Positions 1 through 5,640 of a DNA stretch of 7,962 nt are shown here, piece by piece. The stretch covers positions 1-7,962 of the forward strand of contig PWVY01000030.1 of the NCBI GenBank assembly GCA_003561665.1. Direction: 5' to 3'. Within the stretch, counting starts at the first letter, position 1; every line of letters starts with the position of its first letter. The translations under genes were made by a program, and so were the position numbers. This DNA is from Thermoplasmata archaeon (GTDB lineage Archaea; Thermoplasmatota; SW-10-69-26). The notes under the pieces were generated by a model. That model was not told where the DNA came from. It did no database searches and saw nothing but the letters and a program-made list of their open reading frames with translations.

Positions 1-1041
1 CCTCAGGATTATCGCAACGAGGAGGAATCGGTCCTGACGCGTCAGTACAAGCGTGCTGAGGCGTATTTTTATCATTCCATCATGCCGTCTCGCAACGAGC
101 AAAGTGCCATCATTTTCTGTGGCACGATGGGCATCTTGCGTCGAAGCGCCGTGGTCGATGTGGGGGGGTTCGGTGAGGATCAGGTTTGTGAGGATGCGGA
201 CATCAGTGTTCGTTTGGCGGCGAAGGGATGGGATTCGTTGTATGTTGACGAATCGTACGGGGAGGGCTTGATGCCAAGCGTGTTCGAGGCCTACAAGCAA
301 CAGTTCCATCGCTGGGCGTTTGGCAACGTGAAAGTGTTGTTCTCGCGCTTGGGAACGATCCTGAAGTCAAGGAAGATGACGTTCCGTCAGAAGATCGATT
401 TCACGGCTTCGAATCTGCATTGGTTCGATGGGTTCTTCGTTCTCGCGATCGCGTTGGTTCTTCTTTATTTGGGGCTTGGACCGTTGTTTGGGTATGATGC
501 GGTCACGCATCATCAGCGTGAGTTGATCCTGCTTGCGCTTGTCCCGTTCGCTTTGTTGGTGGACACGGTGGTTCGTCTTCATCTTGTTCTGCGGGATACG
601 GGCTCTACGAAGTGGCGCGATGCGGTCCTGGTGCAGGGTATGTGGTTCGCGATCAAGCTCAACAACCTTGTCGCGGTGTTGAAATGCATCCTTGGTTTCA
701 AGACGCCGTTCCTTCGGACACCGAAGGCTCCCTCCCGGCGGCTTGGACGGGGCGAATCCTTTCTTCGAGCGGTCCGATTGACGAAGCTGGAGAGCGTGCT
801 GGGGGTGACGTTGTTGGGTGTTGCGGCGCTGAACATCCAGTTGATTGGGGTGCCGGAGACATGGATCATGCTCGGTCGAACGTTGTTGCCGGTGTGGCTT
901 TTCATTTACGCGTGCTTTTTCATCGCGGCGCCGGTGTACGCGTACCTTTCGTATCGGACGCTTCGGGTGGCCCAGCAACCTGATGCGCAAGAGGATCGGG
1001 ACGCGGATGTCCCGGCCGCGGAGTTCGAGTCTGTGGGGTGA
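1..1041 (+). CDS. Family 2 processive glycosyltransferase, membrane-bound (C-terminal part)
   Basis: The reading frame is open from the first base of the window, so the start and the N-terminal nucleotide-sugar-binding part lie outside it; 346 residues are visible. It matches the C-terminal half of a cellulose-synthase-like GT2 enzyme. An FCGTMGILRR block (window residues 38-47) is followed by VGGF, an EDAD acidic motif (64-67, the usual catalytic-base region) and the acceptor-site QxxRW motif, here QFHRW (101-105). About five hydrophobic segments follow, for example FFVLAIALVLLYLGLG, so the enzyme is probably an integral membrane protein that polymerises or transfers sugars from an NDP-sugar at the cytoplasmic face. 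The tail after the last helix is polar and acidic. Family membership is well supported. The sugar and product cannot be read from the sequence; exopolysaccharide or surface-glycan synthesis fits the neighbours. Confidence 0.88.
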   Translation, partial: PQDYRNEEESVLTRQYKRAEAYFYHSIMPSRNEQSAIIFCGTMGILRRSAVVDVGGFGEDQVCEDADISVRLAAKGWDSLYVDESYGEGLMPSVFEAYKQQFHRWAFGNVKVLFSRLGTILKSRKMTFRQKIDFTASNLHWFDGFFVLAIALVLLYLGLGPLFGYDAVTHHQRELILLALVPFALLVDTVVRLHLVLRDTGSTKWRDAVLVQGMWFAIKLNNLVAVLKCILGFKTPFLRTPKAPSRRLGRGESFLRAVRLTKLESVLGVTLLGVAALNIQLIGVPETWIMLGRTLLPVWLFIYACFFIAAPVYAYLSYRTLRVAQQPDAQEDRDADVPAAEFESVG

Positions 1042-1085
1042 ATGGGGGGTGCACGAGGAACGTCCCTCACAACCCTTGACCCTGT

Positions 1086-1352
1086 ATGGGAAAAGCTGGC
1101 TGTATGGACCTTGCTCGAACCATGCTGATGGTGCTTGGACTGGTCGCCGTGATCGGAGGCATCCTGATGATCTTCGTCGAATTGGGGTTGGATCAATGGA
1201 TCTCGAAGACCCTCCTTATCGCGGGCATGTTGATCTTCGCTGGGATGGCGGTGTTGGTGTTCGCTGGGAGCGCTCCCTCGGATCCTCCCTACGGGGGAAG
1301 GGGTCGGTATGAGGAGCGGGATGAGCGCCTGGTGCACGATGAGGAGGATTAG
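1086..1352 (+). CDS. Small two-helix membrane protein of unknown function
   Basis: An 88-residue protein that I do not recognise. After a short N-terminus it has two hydrophobic helices, roughly residues 12-31 (MLMVLGLVAVIGGILMIFVE) and 41-61 (KTLLIAGMLIFAGMAVLVFAG). These are joined by a short loop and followed by a charged tail of about 27 residues rich in Arg, Glu and Asp. It lies 44 bases after the glycosyltransferase stop on the same strand, so co-transcription is likely. No convincing Shine-Dalgarno precedes the ATG at 1086 or the in-frame ATG at 1104 (residue 7), so the start is uncertain by six residues. The hydrophobic pattern and position argue for a real gene. It may be a small accessory subunit of the upstream enzyme, but that is only inference from proximity. 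Confidence 0.6.
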   Translation: MGKAGCMDLARTMLMVLGLVAVIGGILMIFVELGLDQWISKTLLIAGMLIFAGMAVLVFAGSAPSDPPYGGRGRYEERDERLVHDEED

Positions 1353-1377
1353 GGTGCCCTAGGGGCTGGGTCCTCGG

Positions 1378-1797
1378 TTAGGAGGTGGGGGTCTGGATAT
1401 CGCTGGAGCGTCCGGCGGAGCCGCGCCGAAGCAACGCGGTGACCCCGAGGAGGAGGCATGCTCCGGTCACGACGGCGATGATGGGGCCGGCGTGGAAGGC
1501 TCCAAAGAGGGCCGTGGTCAGTGCTAGGAGCCCCACGAGAGGGGGGCTGATGCCCAAGCTTAGAAGCGCATGGACTCCGCGTGAGGAGACGGGTTTAGCG
1601 GGGACGAGGATCGCTTGGAGCAACAGGTACCCGGGCACGACGAGAAGCACGGGGATCGCAAGGGCCCATCGAACGATGGTCCCGTCGGGGATCAGGAACG
1701 CGGCTGCTGCCGCGGCCACGATCGCGACCATCGCGAGCACGACGTCGAGGAATGTTCCCTCGCGGATCGAACCGGGAGAAGAGCGGGTCTGTTGCAC
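1378..1797 (-). CDS. Short DUF1616-like integral membrane protein
   Basis: A 139-residue minus-strand protein with a GTG start (reverse complement of 1795-1797) and a TAA stop. An in-frame stop lies about 50 bases upstream with no better start between. It has about four hydrophobic segments, near residues 17-35, 43-65, 77-100 and 104-123. The signature is R(43)WALAIPVLLVVPGYLLLQA followed by ILVP and then a 'LLSLGIS' helix. This matches the 'R..lalplvl.lPGY.l..alfP ... lslGlS' pattern of DUF1616 membrane domains. Full DUF1616 proteins are generally much longer and carry an extracytoplasmic part after the helices. Here the protein ends with a short basic/polar tail, so it is a membrane-only version. 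The molecular role of DUF1616 is unknown to me. The gene converges on the small membrane protein, leaving only 25 bases between the two stops, and diverges from the GT-C gene. Confidence 0.72.
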   Translation of the reverse strand: MQQTRSSPGSIREGTFLDVVLAMVAIVAAAAAAFLIPDGTIVRWALAIPVLLVVPGYLLLQAILVPAKPVSSRGVHALLSLGISPPLVGLLALTTALFGAFHAGPIIAVVTGACLLLGVTALLRRGSAGRSSDIQTPTS

Positions 1798-1885
1798 GGT
1801 GGAGGATGCTGAACCGGCGTTGATGAGGGTTGCGCCAAGATCGTCCTAACACGTGGGGCCGTCAACCAAAGTTGTCCCAACATCG

Positions 1886-1894
1886 CTTTACTAC
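1886..1894 (+). promoter_or_regulatory. TATA-like box for the GT-C gene (leaderless spacing)
   Basis: CTTTACTAC stands out in the short divergent gap and is centred 26 bases before the ATG at 1916. In archaea the TATA box is centred about 26-27 bases before the transcription start, so transcription would begin at or next to this ATG and give a leaderless mRNA. This favours the ATG at 1916 over the upstream in-frame GTG at 1853, which lies before the box. Confidence 0.5.
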
Positions 1895-1915
1895 GGTCTT
1901 GGTGAGCAAGAGACA

Positions 1916-3655
1916 ATGACAAGCGGGCTGGCTCGTTCTCTCGGTGCAAAGATCACGGGGGCGGTTGCCCTCGCAGCCGTCGTTGTTGTTGGGGTCCTTA
2001 TGCGCCTGGTGGACCCGCTGTCGACCCCGGTCATCCCGGCCGAGGATCCATACACGCACATGAACCTCATCCGGGAGCATCTGCGCACGGGAACGCTGGA
2101 AGCGCTGAACCCTCCTGGAACGATGTACCCGCCAGGGATGCATGCGTTCCTTTCGACCGTGTTGGTGTTCTCGGGGCTCGAACTGTATGATCTCTTCCGC
2201 ATCGGGCCCGCCTTCCTGGGGGGCATCGGCGTGCTGGGGATGGGTCTTGTGCTTTGGCGGTTCGTTGGCCCGATCGGTGGCTTCGTGGGCGCTTTGGGGT
2301 ACGCCGTCGCGCCGGAGGTGATCTTCCGGACGACCATGATGGCGCCTACAGCGCTGGACTTAGCATTGTTACCGTTCGCGCTCTACATGTTCGCTGAGCT
2401 CGCAACGGGGAACCTTCGTTGGGGCATCCCAGCCGCAGTGATGGTTGGGTTCCTCGTGTTCGCTCACCCGTGGCTGCTTGGGCTCCTTGCTCCTGCCGCG
2501 GCAGCGTTCGCCGTTGCCTCGTTGATCGCTCCATGGGATGGGGACGCCCGCGCCGCGCCCCTTGGTTTGGCCCTCGTGTTGGGCATCACGATGGGGGGGT
2601 TCGGTGTGGCCATGACGGGATGCGGTGGTTATTGCGGGACCGGGTTCGTGCAGTTCCTCCCTGATGCCCTTGCGCCGGCTTCTATGGGTTTGGTCGTGCT
2701 TGCTTTAGCCTTCGTTCCTGCCCTTGTGCTTGCCTGGCAACCGCGCCTTCGCGAGGGCATCACCATGCGTCCGGGTGCTCGGATGCCTGTTTGGTTGAAA
2801 TGCGTCCTGAGCGCAGGGTTCGCGGCTGCGCTAGCTTCGGTCACGTACGTGGCGGTTCAGCAGGGGATGCCTCCTCAGGTTGATTTGCCTCGTATGCTGG
2901 GCTGGCCTGTGTTGGGTGCGGCCGCGTTCGCGTTCGTGGCGTTGCCGTTCATCAGTGGGCCCGTTGCGCTTTTGGGTGGAGCCTTCGCGGCTGTCACGTT
3001 CCCTCTTGTCATCTTCAACCCGTTCGATAGCCCGTTCTGGTCGCACCGTACCGTCGCGTTCTTCGGGTTCGGTGCGATGGTCTTGCTTGGGGTTGGGGCA
3101 GCGGCGCTTGCACGGTGGGGTACGTTGCTCGTGCAGACGTTGCAACAACACCCCAAACGGGCCGATTATTCGAGGATGGCGTCGATGCTGTTGTTCGTGC
3201 CTGCCCTTCTTGTCGCGTTCTCGATGGGGAGCGCGGTGTACGCAGGGACCCCCAGCGAGTACGATGGGGGTTGGTATCGGTTGTACGAGCCTTGCGAGAT
3301 GGACGCGTTCGAGGAGATCCTTGAGGAGACCGAGGATGAAGAGGCGATGATCATCGTCGGCTCTTGGCAGGCACGTCTTGTCCTCGGTAGCCTTTCTGAG
3401 GATCCAAGCAGTATCGGGGCTGATCGCGATTTCTTCTACGATGAAGAACATCGGAAAGACTTGATGGCGGTCAAGGACAGCGAGGGCGTGAATCTTTACG
3501 TCGTCACGGATCGGAACATGGACCGTGAGCATCCCGACATGCCCACCGAGTTCCTTGAGGGGTCAGAATGGCAGCACGTGAATGGCTGGTGCGAGATGAT
3601 GGGGAGCCCTGAGCCTCGCACGAACCTCTACCAGATGCAGGAAGTGTACTACTGA
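1916..3655 (+). CDS. Polytopic GT-C-fold glycosyltransferase, distantly AglB/STT3-like
   Basis: A 579-residue membrane protein. TM1 (about residues 12-30) is followed by an outside loop with EDPYTHMNLIREHLRTG (from residue 43). Its acidic 'D-P-Y-x-H' element and following amphipathic stretch resemble the first external loop of GT-C enzymes such as oligosaccharyltransferase and PMT relatives. A MYPPGMHAFL segment and about ten more helices follow. NPFDSPFWSHR (368-378) precedes the late helices in the manner of an STT3 substrate-binding Arg region. From about residue 449 there is an acidic soluble domain of about 130 residues, probably extracytoplasmic. The STT3 hallmark WWDYG is absent: the equivalent place reads IIVGSWQARLVLG. 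It could transfer a lipid-linked sugar or glycan to a surface acceptor. Whether it is an oligosaccharyltransferase or a lipid-linked monosaccharide transferase cannot be decided. An earlier in-frame GTG at 1853 is disfavoured because it lies upstream of the TATA-like box. Its stop overlaps the next gene by one base. Confidence 0.72.
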   Translation: MTSGLARSLGAKITGAVALAAVVVVGVLMRLVDPLSTPVIPAEDPYTHMNLIREHLRTGTLEALNPPGTMYPPGMHAFLSTVLVFSGLELYDLFRIGPAFLGGIGVLGMGLVLWRFVGPIGGFVGALGYAVAPEVIFRTTMMAPTALDLALLPFALYMFAELATGNLRWGIPAAVMVGFLVFAHPWLLGLLAPAAAAFAVASLIAPWDGDARAAPLGLALVLGITMGGFGVAMTGCGGYCGTGFVQFLPDALAPASMGLVVLALAFVPALVLAWQPRLREGITMRPGARMPVWLKCVLSAGFAAALASVTYVAVQQGMPPQVDLPRMLGWPVLGAAAFAFVALPFISGPVALLGGAFAAVTFPLVIFNPFDSPFWSHRTVAFFGFGAMVLLGVGAAALARWGTLLVQTLQQHPKRADYSRMASMLLFVPALLVAFSMGSAVYAGTPSEYDGGWYRLYEPCEMDAFEEILEETEDEEAMIIVGSWQARLVLGSLSEDPSSIGADRDFFYDEEHRKDLMAVKDSEGVNLYVVTDRNMDREHPDMPTEFLEGSEWQHVNGWCEMMGSPEPRTNLYQMQEVYY

Positions 3656-4383
3656 TGAAGCGACCACCATCCGAAGGGATGGGCCTTGTCACGGTGGTGC
3701 TTCCTACGAAGAACGAAGAGATCGCTATCGGTCCTACCCTTCGATCCTTGCCCGAGGAAACGCTCCATGCCATGGGGTTCGATGTGCAAGTCGTCGTCGT
3801 GGACGGGGAAAGCGACGATGCCACGCGCGATGTCGTGTACGAGCATGGAGGAGCGACCGTCGTGTTCGATCGGGAGGAGGGCAAAGGACGCGCTTTGATC
3901 AATGCGCGGGACCGGTTCGAAGGCGATTACGTCGTGATGCTTGATGCGGATGGCACGTACGCGGTGGATGCCATCCCTCGGCTTCTTCATCCCCTTGTCC
4001 AGGATCAGGCCGACATCGTCATGGGTACGCGCGACCCTCTTCCGGGTGCAACCCCCGTGCATCACGTGTTCGGGAACAAGGTCCTCTCTGCGCTTGCCCG
4101 ATGCCTCTACACGAGGCCCTGTCCTGACCTCTGCACCGGCATGTGGGGGTTCCGGAAGGATGCCTTGAACTCGCTTCCGCTGCGAAGCGAGGGCTTCGAG
4201 ATCGAGGCTGAGATGTTTGCTTACGCTACGCGTTTGGGGCATCGGATCCACCATGTGCGGGTGGATTACCTGCCACGGTTGGGTTCAAGCAAGTTGGACA
4301 CGCGGGATGCCTTCGACATCACGTTCTGGTTGATGCGGTCTCGTGTGGCACCGTTGGACCCTGAGAAGGATGCTGGAACTTGA
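3655..4383 (+). CDS. GT2 glycosyltransferase, dolichol-phosphate sugar synthase / AglJ-like
   Basis: A 242-residue soluble GT-A enzyme with a nearly complete motif set: VVLPTKNEE (14-22), VVVDGESDDAT (47-57), EGKGRAL (75-81), the metal/nucleotide-binding DADGTY (97-102), MGTR (123-126), GN (140-141), DLCTGMWGFR (158-167), GFEIEAEM (180-187) and PRLGSSKL (207-214). This is the pattern of dolichol-phosphate mannose/glucose synthases and of archaeal AglJ, which move a sugar from an NDP-donor onto dolichol phosphate at the cytoplasmic face. There is no C-terminal membrane helix, so it would act as a peripheral protein. The ATG at 3655 shares a base with the stop of the GT-C gene (TGATG), and a weak AGGAAG lies 8-15 bases upstream, so translational coupling is likely. 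A natural reading is that this enzyme makes the lipid-linked donor used by the GT-C protein. The sugar is unknown. A second Met at residue 9 is a less likely start. Confidence 0.88.
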   Translation: MKRPPSEGMGLVTVVLPTKNEEIAIGPTLRSLPEETLHAMGFDVQVVVVDGESDDATRDVVYEHGGATVVFDREEGKGRALINARDRFEGDYVVMLDADGTYAVDAIPRLLHPLVQDQADIVMGTRDPLPGATPVHHVFGNKVLSALARCLYTRPCPDLCTGMWGFRKDALNSLPLRSEGFEIEAEMFAYATRLGHRIHHVRVDYLPRLGSSKLDTRDAFDITFWLMRSRVAPLDPEKDAGT

Positions 4384-4462
4384 GCCTGAACATATCAGGT
4401 CCTGGCTCCGTGCGCCCCGTCCATCCATGGCCCGCGCAACACAAGTTTGCCTCTCCAAACCA

Positions 4463-4504
4463 TCGTATAGCCTTGCTTATCGTCCTAGGCGGACAGCTAT
4501 ACGA
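4463..4504. repeat. Perfect 9-bp inverted repeat, candidate operator/promoter of the Bat-like regulator
   Basis: TCGTATAGC (4463-4471) and GCTATACGA (4496-4504) are exact reverse complements separated by 24 bases. They lie in the 213-base non-coding gap before the regulator gene. Each arm contains a TATA-like core (GTATAG/CTATAC), and GCTTATCG lies between them, so the site may overlap the promoter. A start about 25 bases downstream of the right arm would leave a leader of about 70 bases before the ATG at 4597. Function as an operator, possibly autoregulatory, is inferred from symmetry and position. The rest of the gap holds no plausible gene. Confidence 0.45.
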
Positions 4505-4534
4505 GCGATGACACGAACCCACCTTGGGGGCCCT

Positions 4535-4559
4535 CGGTTCATGCACGAGCCCGGTTCAT
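4535..4559 (+). repeat. Short direct repeat in the regulator leader
   Basis: CGGTTCAT occurs at 4535-4542 and again at 4552-4559, a 17-base period, 38 bases before the regulator ATG. It may be a protein-binding element in the leader or chance; an 8-mer pair is weak evidence on its own. Confidence 0.25.
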
Positions 4560-4581
4560 CGAACAGCCCAGCGTTCTGCAT

Positions 4582-4589
4582 GGAGGTGA
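4582..4589 (+). promoter_or_regulatory. Strong Shine-Dalgarno deciding the regulator start
   Basis: GGAGGTGA lies seven bases before the ATG at 4597 and is close to an ideal anti-16S match. It fixes the start of the Bat-like regulator, rules out the second Met (4612) and shows that this transcript has a leader. Confidence 0.8.
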
Positions 4590-4596
4590 GCGCACC

Positions 4597-5346
4597 ATGG
4601 CGTCGGCAGCCATGAACGGTCCCAACACGAACGGGGAACGGTCGCGTGAGACCGTCTCCCAGAGGCTAGACTTGGACTGCGAGACGATCGGGTTCAGCCA
4701 ACCGCCCTGCAGCGTCCAATTCAAATTCCTACGCAACCCAGGGGAAGGGTGGACCCTCGTGGGGCTCACGCCCCCGGCCCAGCCCCCCACGGTTGCGCGC
4801 TGGTTGGAGGATTACGAACCCTCTTCGATCGAGATCGCCTCCGGGCTTGCTCCCAAGATCCTGCACGTTGACTTCGAAGAGCTCCCCAAACGATGGGAGA
4901 CCATGCTTACCGCGGTCAACATCCAACTCATCGAATTGACTCCCGAAGGGGCTGCTTCGCTCTTCGTCGAAGGCACACCCGACGAGATCGATGGGTTCGT
5001 GGACCGGCTTGAAGCCCAGCAGCACGACAACCCCGAAGAGTTCGAGGTGCGCGCTCGGAAGGCGCGCACGAGCGAAAGCGAGAGGGAGCTCACGCCCCGA
5101 CAAACCGAGATCCTCTCCCGGGCGGTGGGCCTTGGTTACTATGAGATCCCTCACAACCTGACCCTCCGCGAACTCGCGGAACGGTTGGATCTCTCCGTCG
5201 GGACCGTCTCCGAGCTCCTGCGCCGGGCCGAAGCGAAGATCATCACGAACCACGTGGATTCATGGGTTAAAACGCGCTGGGAAGGCGAAGCCGACATCGG
5301 TTTAGAGACCAACCGGATCGACGCCAGCCGAGCCCTGGAACCCTGA
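4597..5346 (+). CDS. Bat-type HTH_10 transcriptional regulator
   Basis: A 249-residue regulator. The C-terminal part carries a clear HTH_10 (Bat family) DNA-binding domain. It begins LTPRQTEILSRAVGLGYYEIP (from residue 165), continues through LTLRELAERLDLSVGTVSELLRRAE (188-212) and ends near ITNHV (216-220). The N-terminal 160 residues form a mixed alpha/beta region of the kind found before HTH_10 in archaeal regulators and have no recognisable GAF or PAS motif. About 30 charged residues follow the HTH. Bat-like proteins are archaeal transcription regulators, and their N-terminal parts are thought to sense ligands or state. It is preceded by the inverted-repeat region and an excellent Shine-Dalgarno, and followed by a likely terminator, so it is probably a single-gene transcript. 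Candidate targets are its own promoter, the AT-rich region downstream, or the flanking surface-glycan genes; none is shown by the sequence. Confidence 0.88.
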   Translation: MASAAMNGPNTNGERSRETVSQRLDLDCETIGFSQPPCSVQFKFLRNPGEGWTLVGLTPPAQPPTVARWLEDYEPSSIEIASGLAPKILHVDFEELPKRWETMLTAVNIQLIELTPEGAASLFVEGTPDEIDGFVDRLEAQQHDNPEEFEVRARKARTSESERELTPRQTEILSRAVGLGYYEIPHNLTLRELAERLDLSVGTVSELLRRAEAKIITNHVDSWVKTRWEGEADIGLETNRIDASRALEP

Positions 5347-5372
5347 CACGCCATCCCGGCCCCCAAACGCAC

Positions 5373-5427
5373 CTACAACCTTTCTTCAGAAAGGCGTAGA
5401 TTCTCCTTTTTCTTTCTCATTTCTCCT
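5373..5427 (+). terminator. Hairpin plus pyrimidine/U-rich tract after the regulator gene
   Basis: CCTTTC (5379-5384) and GAAAGG (5389-5394) form a perfect six-pair stem with a TTCA loop. It can be extended by CTAC/GTAG (5373-5376 with 5396-5399) across a small internal loop. A long T/C-rich tract with a run of five T follows (5403-5427). Archaeal termination depends mainly on U-rich tracts, so the tract is the stronger part of the evidence. It lies 27 bases after the stop of the Bat-like gene. Confidence 0.6.
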
Positions 5428-5460
5428 ACAATCTCTAAATGATTCTTTGCAAACATAGAA

Positions 5461-5469
5461 TTTATAAAG
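5461..5469 (+). promoter_or_regulatory. Near-consensus archaeal TATA box
   Basis: TTTATAAAG is the best TATA box in the window and follows a purine-containing stretch (ATAGAA) that could serve as a BRE. Transcription would start near 5487-5492, leaving about 150 bases of leader before the surface-protein ATG at 5641. That is long for an archaeon and would place both inverted repeats inside the transcript. A closer start using a downstream TATA-like element is possible. Confidence 0.55.
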
Positions 5470-5508
5470 GGCTTGTAAAGGTCAAACTCAAGTTTATTAG
5501 CGTTAAAA

Positions 5509-5545
5509 TTTGATACCTTGCACAAATATCTACTAATCTATCAAA
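5509..5545. repeat. 7-bp inverted repeat in the AT-rich region
   Basis: TTTGATA (5509-5515) and TATCAAA (5539-5545) are exact reverse complements 23 bases apart. In AT-rich DNA a seven-base match is only mildly surprising. Its position between the TATA box and the surface-protein start makes a binding site conceivable. Confidence 0.25.
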
Positions 5546-5557
5546 GATGAATCAGAA

Positions 5558-5584
5558 TCACATGTAAGGTTGCCAAACATGTGA
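5558..5584. repeat. 8-bp inverted repeat, candidate operator or leader hairpin
   Basis: TCACATGT (5558-5565) and ACATGTGA (5577-5584) are perfect reverse complements separated by 11 bases. Each arm contains the palindrome ACATGT, and the two hexamers are 17 bases apart, centre to centre. It sits at the downstream edge of the AT-rich segment, 57 bases before the surface-protein ATG. It could bind a dimeric regulator as DNA or fold as an eight-pair hairpin in the leader RNA. Confidence 0.45.
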
Positions 5585-5640
5585 CAGGTAAGCGAGCATC
5601 CTTGCATGGTGGATTCCGAGGTAGGGACTGTGCGGATGCC

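Larger units (their letters stand above)
5401..5580. other. AT-rich non-coding control region (about 30% GC)
   Basis: I counted 55 G/C in these 180 bases, about 30%, against roughly 60% in the coding DNA either side. No plausible coding frame crosses it. It contains the terminator tract, a TATA box, further TATA-like stretches (GTTTATTAG, GTTAAAATTT, AATATCTA) and two inverted repeats. It is most simply the terminator of the regulator gene plus the promoter region of the surface-protein operon. A small RNA starting near 5487-5490 cannot be excluded. Confidence 0.6.

Noticed and set aside
367..990. Long minus-strand open frame (207 codons) opposite the first glycosyltransferase
   Set aside because: The translation is rich in Arg, His and Gln with no hydrophobic or domain pattern. 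It is a shadow of a well-supported gene in GC-rich DNA.
1853..1915. Upstream GTG start for the GT-C protein, adding 21 residues
   Set aside because: It precedes the TATA-like box at 1886-1894, and the added residues are not part of the first membrane helix. The ATG at 1916 fits leaderless spacing.
2831..3532. Minus-strand open frame of 233 codons opposite the GT-C gene
   Set aside because: It is low-complexity Arg/His-rich and lies opposite a membrane protein with clear helices; no start signal was seen.
4385..4399. CCTGA-N5-TCAGG hairpin right after the AglJ-like gene as a terminator
   Set aside because: A five-pair stem with no U-rich tract after it is too weak to call.
4343..4615. Plus-strand frame of 90 codons across the gap before the Bat-like gene
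   Set aside because: It overlaps the end of the AglJ-like gene and the strong Shine-Dalgarno of the next gene, with no start signal and no protein-like pattern.
5401..5580. AT-rich segment as a CRISPR leader or mobile-element edge
   Set aside because: No repeated units, terminal inverted repeats with target duplication, or transposase or cas genes are in the window.
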